From Alphaproteobacteria bacterium UBA3002 (GTDB taxonomy: Bacteria > Pseudomonadota > Alphaproteobacteria > Rickettsiales > UBA3002): a DNA stretch of 31,974 nt. The notes beneath the pieces are model-generated. The model was not told where the DNA came from. It saw only the letters and a list, made by a program, of their open reading frames with translations, and ran no database searches. Shown here piece by piece: positions 8,649 through 17,121 of this stretch (positions are counted from its first letter, which is position 1; each line of letters starts with the position of its first letter). A program made the translations under genes and the position numbers. The DNA is taken from assembly GCA_002346425.1 (NCBI GenBank), contig DDZS01000032.1, positions 800-32,773 on the forward strand. The letters run 5' to 3'.

Positions 8649-10087
8649 GTATGGTCAATATATTACTCATTCTGCCCGAGCTAGTCATGGCCTTAGGCGC
8701 GTGCATTCTGTTGGTATGGGGCGCGGTCTTAAAAGAAAAAGCGCTGGAAGGCGTGATGGTCTGCGCCGCCCTAATTCTAGTATTCGCCGGCTATATGGTT
8801 ATTTCGCTCCCCAGTGAAGCCAGCTTTGCGTTTAACGGGTTGTTACGCTTCGATGGCTTCATCATGTTTGCGAAATTGCTGATCCTTATGGCCGCGTTGG
8901 CCGCGTTGATTTTATCCGCAAATTGGACCCAGCGTTTAAGCCTGTCATGCTTTGAATATCCTATTCTCATTTTGCTCTCCTGCGCTGGCCTGATGTTGCT
9001 GACATCCTCTAACGACTTCCTGAGCCTGTACATGGCAATCGAATTGGCGAGTTTGTCGCTATATGTCATGGCGGCGTATGAGCGTGACAATGTGCGCAGC
9101 TCGGAAGCGGGTTTAAAATATTTCATTCTTGGCGCATTAGCCTCCGGCATGATGCTGTTTGGTATGTCGCTGATTTACGGCTTCACGGGTACAACCAATT
9201 TCGGCGTGCTGGCTAATCTCTCCGAACTATCTTCAACACCTGTGCCCTATGGTTTTTTAACCGGGTTAGTATTAGTATTGGTCGGCATCTGCTTTAAAAT
9301 CTCTGCCGTGCCTTTCCATATGTGGACGCCGGATGTCTATGAAGGTGCGCCGACGTCTGTCGTGGCATATTTTGCCACCGTGCCGAAAATCGCGGCATTG
9401 GTATTGCTTGGACGTTTGCTGTACGAGCCTTTTGCCGCCTATATCGAGGATTGGCAGCCTATTATCATTTTCGTTTCCATCGCATCGATGATTGTGGGGG
9501 CCTTTGGTGCCCTCAAGCAAACCAATATTAAGCGACTGCTGGCGTATAGCTCGATTGGCCATGTGGGCTATGCATTAACCGGGTTGGCCGCAGGCACGGC
9601 GCAAGGGCTGCAAGGCGTGCTGATCTATCTTTCGATCTATATGGTGATGAGCATCGGTACCTTCGCCTTTATCTTGTGGATGCGACGGGGCAGCGAGCCA
9701 TTGGAAGATATTAGCGAGCTCGCCGGATTATCCCGAACCCACCCGCGGGCCGCCTTGTTTTTAGGGCTGATGATGTTCTCAATGGCAGGGATTCCGCCAC
9801 TAGCCGGGTTCTTTGCGAAATTTTACGTTTTCCTCGCCGCGGCAGAGGCCGGACTCTATACGCTCGTCGTCGCCGGTTTGCTGACCAGTGTCGTTGCGGC
9901 CTATTATTATCTGCGTCTGGTGAAAATCATGTATTTCGATGAAGCGAAAGATCCGATCACTGGTGAGTTGTTGCTGGCTTCGCGTTTGTTGGTGGTCATC
10001 TGCGCGGTCGTGGTCTTCTTTTATTTCCTCATGCCAACACCGCTGATTAAAACCACGGAACTGGCAGTGACATGGGCCGGGTATTAA
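8645..10087 (+). CDS. nuoN: NADH-quinone oxidoreductase subunit N
   Basis: A 480-residue membrane subunit homologous to ND2 and the last structural gene of the operon. Motifs include MAIELASLSLYVMAAY, FHMWTPDVYEGAPTSVVAYF and KRLLAYSSIGHVGYAL, all typical of NuoN. It starts in an ATGA overlap with nuoM; a second in-frame ATG six bases downstream is possible. The following birA gene begins within or just after its end, so biotin ligase, pantothenate kinase and RNase J are probably transcribed with complex I. Confidence 0.98.
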   Translation: MSMVNILLILPELVMALGACILLVWGAVLKEKALEGVMVCAALILVFAGYMVISLPSEASFAFNGLLRFDGFIMFAKLLILMAALAALILSANWTQRLSLSCFEYPILILLSCAGLMLLTSSNDFLSLYMAIELASLSLYVMAAYERDNVRSSEAGLKYFILGALASGMMLFGMSLIYGFTGTTNFGVLANLSELSSTPVPYGFLTGLVLVLVGICFKISAVPFHMWTPDVYEGAPTSVVAYFATVPKIAALVLLGRLLYEPFAAYIEDWQPIIIFVSIASMIVGAFGALKQTNIKRLLAYSSIGHVGYALTGLAAGTAQGLQGVLIYLSIYMVMSIGTFAFILWMRRGSEPLEDISELAGLSRTHPRAALFLGLMMFSMAGIPPLAGFFAKFYVFLAAAEAGLYTLVVAGLLTSVVAAYYYLRLVKIMYFDEAKDPITGELLLASRLLVVICAVVVFFYFLMPTPLIKTTELAVTWAGY

Positions 10088-10092
10088 TCGGT

Positions 10093-10875
10093 ATGAGCCA
10101 GTCGTCGCGGCAATCGAATCTACTCGAAGACTATCATCTGCTCTCCTATGATGTGCTGGACAGCACCAACGAAGAAGCCAAACGCTTAGCTGGCGGGGGC
10201 GCCAGTCACGGCGCTGTCATCTGGGCAAAACGCCAGACAGCCGGCAAAGGCCGTATGGGCCGTGAATGGGAATCGCCAGAAGGCAATTTATATGTGTCGA
10301 TCTTGCTGCAGCCACCATGCAGTCTGGCGGAATGTTCGCAGCTATCCTTTGTCACTGCGATGGCAGCGGTTGAAACCATCAAGCCGATTATTGCCGATGA
10401 CGGATTGGTACAGGCCAAATGGCCGAATGATATTTTACATAATGGTAAGAAACTAGGCGGCGTATTGCTTGAGTCGTTTACAACCCCAATGGAACATGAT
10501 CAGGACCCGTTGCAATGGGTGGTGATCGGCTTGGGTCTGAATATAGACGCGCATCCGGCAGAGGCGCGGTTTCCGGCGACTTCGTTACGCGAATCCGGCG
10601 TTGAGATCATCAGCGCCAAAATCGTGCTATCACGGTTTATTTATAATTTCATTCACGCCTATGACACCTGGGCTAGCGAAGGGTTTGAGCCGGTGCGCAA
10701 AGCGTGGCATGATATCGCTTACCGTCTTGGTCATCCAACGGATGTATTGATGGGCGATCAACTCTATCAAGGTGCCTTTCAGGGCATCGACGAATTAGGA
10801 CGTCTACTATTGCAACAAAGCGATGGTAAACTGAAGGCCATCACGGCAGGCGACGTGCTGTTCAAAGAAGGCTAG
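10093..10875 (+). CDS. birA: Biotin-[acetyl-CoA-carboxylase] ligase (monofunctional BirA)
   Basis: This enzyme attaches biotin to the biotin carboxyl carrier protein through biotinyl-AMP. The catalytic-domain motifs are present: DSTNEEAKRLA near the N-terminus, the nucleotide and biotin loop KGRMGREWESPEGNLYVSIL, and KWPNDILHNGKKLGGVLLES with the catalytic lysine in the WPND region. No helix-turn-helix precedes the catalytic domain, so it should be only an enzyme and not the E. coli-type repressor. An in-frame ATG at 10072 would overlap nuoN by 16 bases; the ATG at 10093 is taken because it clears nuoN, but neither start has a strong ribosome site. Confidence 0.93.
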   Translation: MSQSSRQSNLLEDYHLLSYDVLDSTNEEAKRLAGGGASHGAVIWAKRQTAGKGRMGREWESPEGNLYVSILLQPPCSLAECSQLSFVTAMAAVETIKPIIADDGLVQAKWPNDILHNGKKLGGVLLESFTTPMEHDQDPLQWVVIGLGLNIDAHPAEARFPATSLRESGVEIISAKIVLSRFIYNFIHAYDTWASEGFEPVRKAWHDIAYRLGHPTDVLMGDQLYQGAFQGIDELGRLLLQQSDGKLKAITAGDVLFKEG

Positions 10876-10879
10876 GCGT

Positions 10880-11650
10880 ATGCTGCTAGCCATCGATGTC
10901 GGCAACACGCATACGGTGTTTGCATTATGCGAGGACCGGGTATTACGCACCTGGCGCTTCGCCACAGACCCGCACCGCACCGAAGATGAATATGGCGTTC
11001 TTCTAAATGGGCTGATGCAGCAAGCGGGCTATGACCCCTTACAAATCGACGGGGCGATATTATCTTCTGTCGTGCCAGACGCGGTCTTCGCGATTAAGCT
11101 TTACTGCGCGAAATATATCAAACAGCCGCTCTTTATCGTTCGCCCTGAAATGCCGCTATCGACAATTCAGGTGAAAATCGAACGTCCGTCTGAATTGGGA
11201 GCGGATCGGTTGGTCAATGCGGTGGCCGCGCGGGCGCTTTTCAATGGTCCTTTGATCGTCCTCGATTTCGGCACCGCGACCACGTTTGATGCCATCACCG
11301 CCAATGGCGAATATCTCGGCGGGGCGATTGCGCCGGGGGTGAATCTATCCCTTAAAGCATTGCAGCAGGGAGCCGCGAAACTTCATGGCATTCGCATTAA
11401 ACATACCGAGCAGGCCATCGGCACGAATACGACCTCGGCCATGCAATCGGGCCTCTATTTTGGCTATGCTGGCTTAATTGGGAATATCGTTTCCCAAATC
11501 CGCGACGAATTAGGGGGCAAGGCCCTCGTCATCGCCACCGGCGGATTAGCAGAACTCTTTGGTCGCGACACTCAATTGATCGACCGCATTGAACCCGATT
11601 TGACCGTTCACGGACTTATGTTACTGTATAAGGAATATCAGAATTTATGA
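10880..11650 (+). CDS. coaX: Type III pantothenate kinase
   Basis: A 256-residue enzyme for the first step of coenzyme A synthesis (pantothenate to 4'-phosphopantothenate), of the acetate-kinase fold. The phosphate-binding motif IDVGNTHT is at the N-terminus, followed by ELGADRLVNAVAA in the middle and LDFGTATTFDAI, all typical of CoaX. Length matches the family. It starts four bases after the birA stop and ends in an ATGA overlap with rnj. The birA-coaX pairing joins two cofactor genes and is common in bacteria. Confidence 0.96.
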   Translation: MLLAIDVGNTHTVFALCEDRVLRTWRFATDPHRTEDEYGVLLNGLMQQAGYDPLQIDGAILSSVVPDAVFAIKLYCAKYIKQPLFIVRPEMPLSTIQVKIERPSELGADRLVNAVAARALFNGPLIVLDFGTATTFDAITANGEYLGGAIAPGVNLSLKALQQGAAKLHGIRIKHTEQAIGTNTTSAMQSGLYFGYAGLIGNIVSQIRDELGGKALVIATGGLAELFGRDTQLIDRIEPDLTVHGLMLLYKEYQNL

Positions 11651-13311
11651 GTATGGATTTTAAACAATATAAAGATAAGCTTTTGTTCGTCCCCCTCGGC
11701 GGGTCGAACGAGATTGGCATGAACCTGAACCTCTATCACTATGAGGGCAAATGGATCATGATCGATTGCGGGATCGGCTTTGCCGACGACTATTTGCCCG
11801 GCGTCGATATTATCATGCCGAATATCGATTTTATTGCTGAGATTAAAGATAGCTTACTCGCGCTGATCCTCACGCATGCGCATGAAGACCATTTAGGTTC
11901 GGTCGGCTATTTGTGGGAAGATATCGGCTGCCCGATTTATGCCACGCCCTTTACTGCCGCGGTACTGAAGCCGAAGCTGAAAGAAGAGGGGCTAGTCCAC
12001 AAGATTAAGATTCACGAAGTAAAGCAGAACAAGAATATCGCTCTGGGCCCGTTTGAGCTGGAAATGGTCGCGCTTACGCATTCAATTCCCGAAATGCATG
12101 CGATTGCGATTCGCACCAAAGCGGGAACCGTAATGCATACCGGTGATTGGAAGATGGATAAAACGCCCATGGTCGGCGAGGTATCGGATGCTGATACGCT
12201 GAAGCGCTATGGCGATGAAGGCATTCTCGCCATGGTCTGCGACTCGACCAATGTGATGGTCGAAGGCGAATCCGGTTCTGAAGGCCATGTACGTGGGCAT
12301 TTAAAAGATGTGATTGCGGGTTGCGAGAAACGCGTGGTGGTGACCACCTTTGCCTCAAACATTGCGCGACTAGAATCCATTATTTATGCTGGGCTGGAGG
12401 CTGGGCGTTCGATTGCGCTTGCTGGACGTTCCCTCTGGCGGATTACCGATGCGGCCAAACAATGCGGCTATCTGCAGGATATTCCGCCCTTCCTGAATGA
12501 TCGGGATTTCATGGGGCTGCCGAAAGAAAATGTGTTGCTGATCTGCACCGGTTGTCAGGGGGAATCACGCGCCGCGCTAACGAAAATCGCGCGCGATGAA
12601 CATCCGGCGATTCGGCTAGCGCCGGGCGATACGGTCATTTTCTCGTCGCGCGTTATTCCAGGCAATGAAACCAAAATCAACTGGCTGCAAAATAAGTTAG
12701 TAGAGCAGGGGTTAGATATCATTGGCGATAAGGACGCGCTGATTCACGTTTCCGGCCATCCTTGCCGCGAAGAGCTGCGGTGGATGTATCAACTGGTGCG
12801 GCCGCATATTTCCGTGCCAGTGCATGGGGAACATCGCCATATTCATGAGCACGCGAATTTTGCGCGTGAGATGCAAGTTCCGAAACAAGTCGAAGCATAC
12901 AACGGCGCGGTGATCCAACTCGATAAGAATGATGCCAGCGTGGTCGGCCATGTGCCGTCCGGCTATCTGGCGATGGATGGCACGTCACTGATTGATAGCA
13001 ATTCGCCGGTGATGAGCACGCGCCGTAAAATTCGCGATGATGGGACCTTGGTGGTGTCTATTGTAATCGATAAAAAAGGCAAAGTGGCCAGCGCCCCGCA
13101 AATTGCAGGGTTGGGGTTACTCGATCCGAAAGAAGATCAGGAATTGATCAACACGCTGTCGGATGCAGTGAAAGAAGAAACCGAAACTTTGATGAAAGCC
13201 GGGCGCAACAAAGGCTTCGACGATCGTATCCGTTCAGTCCTACGTAAGATTATTCGTGAAGAATTGGGTAAAAAGCCCGTGCTCGCCGTGCATTTGCACG
13301 AATTGGCTTAG
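11647..13311 (+). CDS. rnj: Ribonuclease J
   Basis: A 554-residue metallo-beta-lactamase/beta-CASP ribonuclease with 5'-exo and endonuclease activity in RNA decay and rRNA processing. The zinc-binding motif His77-x-His79-x-Asp81-His82 (THAHEDHLG) is intact; MHTGDWK and the beta-CASP segment with VVVTTFASN and SGHPCREELRWMYQLVRP follow, then the C-terminal domain. Such enzymes occur in alphaproteobacteria and are absent from E. coli. The start makes an ATGA overlap with coaX; an ATG six bases later is an alternative. The 3' end overlaps the convergent downstream gene by four bases, leaving no room for a terminator between them. Confidence 0.97.
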   Translation: MSMDFKQYKDKLLFVPLGGSNEIGMNLNLYHYEGKWIMIDCGIGFADDYLPGVDIIMPNIDFIAEIKDSLLALILTHAHEDHLGSVGYLWEDIGCPIYATPFTAAVLKPKLKEEGLVHKIKIHEVKQNKNIALGPFELEMVALTHSIPEMHAIAIRTKAGTVMHTGDWKMDKTPMVGEVSDADTLKRYGDEGILAMVCDSTNVMVEGESGSEGHVRGHLKDVIAGCEKRVVVTTFASNIARLESIIYAGLEAGRSIALAGRSLWRITDAAKQCGYLQDIPPFLNDRDFMGLPKENVLLICTGCQGESRAALTKIARDEHPAIRLAPGDTVIFSSRVIPGNETKINWLQNKLVEQGLDIIGDKDALIHVSGHPCREELRWMYQLVRPHISVPVHGEHRHIHEHANFAREMQVPKQVEAYNGAVIQLDKNDASVVGHVPSGYLAMDGTSLIDSNSPVMSTRRKIRDDGTLVVSIVIDKKGKVASAPQIAGLGLLDPKEDQELINTLSDAVKEETETLMKAGRNKGFDDRIRSVLRKIIREELGKKPVLAVHLHELA

Positions 13312-13796
13312 CGGTTCACCTGCTGCTCGTAATCGCTGACGAGCCCTTGGTTTTCGACGACCTGAATATGATAATCCCCGGCTAAGGGAGAACGTTCATC
13401 ATCGAACGACCGTGATTTTTTCAAACTCGGCTCAAGATATTCCACATGCTCATTCGATTGCCCACGCAGACTGGATTCGCGATGCGTGTAATCCGGCTCA
13501 TGCAGAAAATCGCGTAATCCGGGTACGGTGTTTGTGACAATATGCAGGGCCGTGAACGATACTGCGCCGAGTGCGGCCCCCACCAAATTAGCGGCTATAA
13601 ACTTCAATCCCGTTGCCAGTAATCCGCTGGCCAATACCGGTGCCGCTCCGGCAATAGTGCTTTCCATCGCCAAGGCCAGCGCCGGCAAGCCGACGGTCGC
13701 TGCAATGCCCGGAAAAGCTAACGTCGCGATGCTAAGACTGGCGCCGATAAAGGCGCCGTAACGCATGCCTCGGTTGAATGCAAAGGGGATGTTCAT
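13308..13796 (-). CDS. Unknown membrane protein, hydrophobic N-terminus with charged tail
   Basis: I do not recognise this 162-residue protein. Residues about 13-44, 46-64 and 68-89 are hydrophobic and rich in Gly and Ala, suggesting two or three membrane segments. Residues 95-162 form a charged, hydrophilic tail (REDKES-rich). The ATG at 13796 is chosen over an upstream TTG because AGGAGGG (13805-13799 on the minus strand) sits just before it. It is the only minus-strand gene in the first 22 kb and occupies the place where I recall methylmalonyl-CoA epimerase in related synteny blocks. Its upstream region carries phased GTCA repeats shared with two other unknown loci here, suggesting common regulation. 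Confidence 0.75.
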   Translation of the reverse strand: MNIPFAFNRGMRYGAFIGASLSIATLAFPGIAATVGLPALALAMESTIAGAAPVLASGLLATGLKFIAANLVGAALGAVSFTALHIVTNTVPGLRDFLHEPDYTHRESSLRGQSNEHVEYLEPSLKKSRSFDDERSPLAGDYHIQVVENQGLVSDYEQQVNR

Positions 13797-13805
13797 AACC
13801 CTCCT

Positions 13806-13850
13806 AGTATACGTGACCAATTTGACTTGATTTATGACGATTCGGTGACA
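13806..13850 (-). promoter_or_regulatory. Pho-box-like phased direct repeats upstream of the 13796 gene
   Basis: Read on the minus strand, TGTCACC (13850-13844) is followed 11 bp later by GTCATA (13838-13833) and, slightly off phase, by GTCAAA (13826-13821). TATACT lies at 13811-13806. The gaps from the first two repeat cores to this hexamer are 32 and 21 nt, identical to those at 26834-26877. The PhoB site consensus is tandem CTGTCAT-type units with an 11-bp period. The TATACT is very close to the Shine-Dalgarno sequence, so the real -10 may lie farther upstream. The same 65-nt space also serves the divergent DUF1467 gene. Confidence 0.45.
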
Positions 13851-13861
13851 TTTTACACAGC

Positions 13862-14107
13862 ATGAGTTACTTTGAATATGGCATCACCTTTATTGTCAGC
13901 TGGTGGATGATCTTGTTTTTCGTTCTACCGTTTAAAACGGAAGTGGATGAGACCGCAGAAGCCCATATTTATCATGGCGCACCCAAATTCACTTATTTGA
14001 AGCAAAAGCTTTGGATCACGACCGGCATCGCGGTGTTTATGACGTTTATTTTGGCGCAGCTCATCAAACATGATATACTCTCGCTATGGATTCCCTATCA
14101 CTTTTAA
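13862..14107 (+). CDS. DUF1467 family membrane protein
   Basis: An 81-residue protein with two membrane helices (about residues 6-25 and 50-68) and a short polar loop. The N-terminal stretch IVSWWMILFFVLPF and the family position just before proS support DUF1467, a small alphaproteobacterial family of unknown function. No strong ribosome site precedes the ATG at 13862. Its 3' end overlaps the next reading frame by 22 bases. Confidence 0.8.
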   Translation: MSYFEYGITFIVSWWMILFFVLPFKTEVDETAEAHIYHGAPKFTYLKQKLWITTGIAVFMTFILAQLIKHDILSLWIPYHF

Positions 14108-14442
14108 GTCTCGTCTGGCTAAGCGTCGCGCAATATCATGTCGGTAATAGCTGCGCCGATGTAGAAACCAGCGCCGCTCCGGACGTAGCCTATCAGGGGG
14201 GTGTAACAACCGATGGCTGGGTAGTGCCGCCCGCCAATGTCGATAGCGGGATTCCCGCAGAAAAACTCGGCGATGTCGGCATTGATTTCGAATTGCCCTT
14301 ACGTGATTATGCACCCAATACACGCAGCGATATCAACTTGTCCGAAGCCGAGATTGAAGTTGACCGTTTTCAGGTGAGCCCAAATGGCGATATCCGTAGC
14401 CAGAAAGGCATCTTTTCCACGCAACAACCCGGCTGCGAATAG
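14086..14442 (+). CDS. Small unknown, possibly exported protein
   Basis: An unrecognised 118-residue protein. The first ~17 residues (MDSLSLLSLVWLSVAQY) are hydrophobic and could be a signal peptide, although no positive charge precedes them. The remainder is acidic, with many Asp, Glu, Pro and Gly, and has cysteines near residues 24 and 117. It begins inside the DUF1467 gene (22-base overlap in another frame) and ends 64 nt before proS. No clear Shine-Dalgarno sequence is present, so coupling to DUF1467 translation is likely if it is expressed. An in-frame alternative start is not evident. Confidence 0.6.
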   Translation: MDSLSLLSLVWLSVAQYHVGNSCADVETSAAPDVAYQGGVTTDGWVVPPANVDSGIPAEKLGDVGIDFELPLRDYAPNTRSDINLSEAEIEVDRFQVSPNGDIRSQKGIFSTQQPGCE

Positions 14443-14506
14443 ATAGTCTGTACCCCTGTAGTGGGTTATTGTTGCATCTTTACAGGAAATACGAAATATA
14501 CGGCAG

Positions 14507-15790
14507 ATGCGATTATCACGATATTTCTTACCTCTGATCAAAGAAAACCCCACAGAAGCGCAGATTGTGTCGCACCGGCTAATGTTACGAGCCGGCATGA
14601 TCCGTCAGTTGCAGGCGGGGATTTATAACTGGCTGCCACTAGGCTTGGCCGTATTGCGCAATATCGAAGGAATTATCCGCGAAGAGCTGGATAAAATGGG
14701 CTGTGTCGAGCTATTAATGCCGACCATGCAACCTGCCGAACTGTGGCAGGAATCTGGCCGTGGCGACTATGGTAAAGAGACGCTGATTGTGACCGATCGC
14801 CATGATCGTCAGATGATCTACGGACCGACCAATGAAGAGGTCATCACCGATATCGCGCGCAAACATTTGTTTTCGTACAAGCAGGTGCCGCTGACGCTTT
14901 ACCATATCCAGTGGAAATTCCGCGATGAAATCCGCCCCCGTTTTGGTGTCATGCGTGGCCGCGAATTCCTCATGAAAGACGCGTATAGCTTCACTGTTGA
15001 TGAAGAAAGTCATCTGGAATTGTATAATCAGATTTTCGCGACCTATTTGCGCATCTTCAAACGCATGGGCTTAAAAGCGATTCCGTTCTCGGCCGATACC
15101 GGCATGATCGGCGGCAAGCTGAGCCACGAGTTTCAGGTGATCGCCGAAACAGGGGAAAGCCAGATTTATTATGCTGATGAACTAGAAACATTGGTGCAGC
15201 AGCACGACCCGGATATCGATGCGATTCGCCGCTATTATGCGATGGCGGATGAGCAGCACAACCCTGAGACGTGCACCGTGCCCGCCGACAAGCTGCGCAG
15301 TGCGCGTGGTATTGAGGTGGGGCATATTTTCTTCCTCGGCGACAAATATTCCGCGCCTATGGGGGCCGTTATCCAAAACGAAAAAGGCGACAAAGTGCCC
15401 CTACAAATGGGCTGTCATGGCATCGGCGTCTCACGCTTGGTCGGCGCAATTATCGAAGCGCATCACGACGATGCCGGGATTGTCTGGCCGGATGCGGTGG
15501 CGCCATTCAAAGTCGGCTTGATGAATTTGCGCGTCGGCGATGAACAATGTGATTCAGCGTGTGAGTTTTTCTATAAGGAAGCCGAAAAACGCGGATTCAC
15601 GATTCTCTACGATGACACAGATGCTCGCGGCGGCCAAAAATTCGCGACGATGGATTTGATCGGCCTTCCATGGCAAGTGGTGATTGGCCCGCGCACTGCG
15701 GCAGAAGGCAAGGTTGAGATGAAGCATCGCGCGACTGGGGCCAAATACGAACTATCCATCGAAGATGCATTAGCGCGGCTGGCAGTGTAA
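14507..15790 (+). CDS. proS: Prolyl-tRNA synthetase (short alphaproteobacterial type)
   Basis: A class II aminoacyl-tRNA synthetase charging tRNA-Pro. At 427 residues it lacks the ~180-residue editing insertion of the E. coli enzyme, as is usual in alphaproteobacteria. The N-terminus RLSRYFLPLIKENP is highly typical. Class II motif 1 (GIYNWLPLGLAVLRNI), motif 2 (FRDEIRPRFGVMRGREFLMKDAYSF) and motif 3 (GCHGIGVSRLVGAIIE) are all visible, followed by the anticodon-binding domain. The start is fixed by family alignment; the nearest purine-rich sequence (AGGAAA) is unusually far upstream. Confidence 0.97.
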   Translation: MRLSRYFLPLIKENPTEAQIVSHRLMLRAGMIRQLQAGIYNWLPLGLAVLRNIEGIIREELDKMGCVELLMPTMQPAELWQESGRGDYGKETLIVTDRHDRQMIYGPTNEEVITDIARKHLFSYKQVPLTLYHIQWKFRDEIRPRFGVMRGREFLMKDAYSFTVDEESHLELYNQIFATYLRIFKRMGLKAIPFSADTGMIGGKLSHEFQVIAETGESQIYYADELETLVQQHDPDIDAIRRYYAMADEQHNPETCTVPADKLRSARGIEVGHIFFLGDKYSAPMGAVIQNEKGDKVPLQMGCHGIGVSRLVGAIIEAHHDDAGIVWPDAVAPFKVGLMNLRVGDEQCDSACEFFYKEAEKRGFTILYDDTDARGGQKFATMDLIGLPWQVVIGPRTAAEGKVEMKHRATGAKYELSIEDALARLAV

Positions 15791-15807
15791 AGACGTGGAC
15801 GAATGTC

Positions 15808-15834
15808 ATGCTGAACTTGTTTCAGCATCTTTTT
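15808..15834 (+). repeat. Palindromic intergenic repeat with T-run between proS and lolC
   Basis: ATGCTGAA (15808-15815) pairs with TTCAGCAT (15821-15828) around the loop CTTGT, followed by CTTTTTC. Read on the minus strand it gives the spurious peptide MLKQVQHD, which I recall as a recurrent mis-annotated ORF start in many sphingomonad and other alphaproteobacterial genomes. This is therefore probably a copy of a dispersed palindromic element. The stem plus T-run may also end the proS transcript. Confidence 0.6.
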
Positions 15835-15876
15835 CGTTGAGAATAGGTCCAGAACACATCGTCACAACGGATATAC

Positions 15877-17121
15877 ATGACACGCTTTGAAACCCTTCTT
15901 GCCTGGCGCTATCTGAAAGGCAAGCGCCGCGAAGGCTTTGTCTCGGTCATCTCTGCGTTCTCTGTGATCGGCATTACGCTCGGCGTCGCGACGCTCATCC
16001 TGGTCACCTCACTTATGAATGGTATCCGCGAAGAAATGACCGGCTTGTTCATAGGTATTGATGGGCATGTCAGTGTTTATGGCCCCTATTTCCCAGTGAA
16101 AGAGGGCTTTGCGATGGCAGAAACGATTAAGCAGCGCGAAAACGCCCGCGCCGTTTTTCCCAAATGGGAGGGGCAGGCTATGGCAACTGCTGGTGGCGAA
16201 GCAACCGGCGTGCAGATTTTAAGTATTCCCGACGCTGCTTTTGCCGAAAAACCCATTTTGCAAAAGAATCTGCCCGAACAATCTACTGAGCAGCATCAGG
16301 TGCTGGCGGGTAGTGGGTTATTACAGCGTTTGCGGCTGCCGGAAAGCGGGGGAACGGTAACGCTGATTACTCCGCAAGGCCGCCACACGATCGCCGGATT
16401 CATCCCTCGTATGAAACGCTATCAGATAGATGGGAGCTTCACGCTGGGTATGCATGCGTATGATTCGTCGCTCATGTTACTGCCTTTCGACGAAGCGCTG
16501 CGGTATTTTCAGCCCAGTGACCTGACCGAGCCAGTCGTGCGTCAATGGGAGGTCGTGCTGGACAATCCCGAGCGCGCCGAAGCCGTGGCCGCACATCTGC
16601 AACAAGAGCTTGGGCAGGATTTCCGGGTGGTAGACTGGAAGCAGCGTAACGCGACGATTTTCAACGCGCTCGACATTCAGCGCAATGTGATGGCAATCAT
16701 CCTGACACTGATTGTGCTGGTCGCCGCATTTAACATTATTTCCAGCCTGATCTTACTGGTGCAAGACAAGCAAAGCGATATCGCGGTGCTACGCACGATG
16801 GGAGCCAGCCGCCGCCAGATCATGCGGATTTTCAATCTGTGCGGTTCTGCCGTAGGTCTGGCAGGCACCGCATTAGGCGTCATTCTTGGGCTTTTGTTAG
16901 CGGCCAATCTGGAAGCGGTGCAGCGCGGTATCGAAGCGCTTACGGGCCAAGAAATATTAGTAGAAAATATTTATTTCCTGTCGCATTTGCCGACGCGCAC
17001 CGATCCACTTGAAGTAATCGTTATCGTTGCACTCGCTGTGGCGTTAAGCTTCGCGGCGACACTCTATCCAGCATGGCGCGCGGCGTCGATCGAACCGGCG
17101 GAGGCGTTGCGTTATGGTTGA
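15877..17121 (+). CDS. lolC: Lipoprotein-releasing system permease, LolC/E family
   Basis: A 414-residue inner-membrane protein of the LolCDE-type ABC transporter that releases outer-membrane lipoproteins to the carrier LolA. The N-terminal helix (FVSVISAFSVIGITLGVATLILV) is followed by a large periplasmic domain. A C-terminal FtsX-type domain has three more helices and the motif DKQSDIAVLRTMGASRRQIMRIF. As in many alphaproteobacteria, a single permease gene is present and probably forms a homodimer in place of LolC-LolE. It overlaps lolD by eight bases. Confidence 0.95.
   Translation: MTRFETLLAWRYLKGKRREGFVSVISAFSVIGITLGVATLILVTSLMNGIREEMTGLFIGIDGHVSVYGPYFPVKEGFAMAETIKQRENARAVFPKWEGQAMATAGGEATGVQILSIPDAAFAEKPILQKNLPEQSTEQHQVLAGSGLLQRLRLPESGGTVTLITPQGRHTIAGFIPRMKRYQIDGSFTLGMHAYDSSLMLLPFDEALRYFQPSDLTEPVVRQWEVVLDNPERAEAVAAHLQQELGQDFRVVDWKQRNATIFNALDIQRNVMAIILTLIVLVAAFNIISSLILLVQDKQSDIAVLRTMGASRRQIMRIFNLCGSAVGLAGTALGVILGLLLAANLEAVQRGIEALTGQEILVENIYFLSHLPTRTDPLEVIVIVALAVALSFAATLYPAWRAASIEPAEALRYG

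Noticed and set aside
13283..13305. CGTGCA/TGCACG hairpin at the end of rnj as a terminator
   Set aside because: It lies within coding sequence and has no U-tract on either strand.
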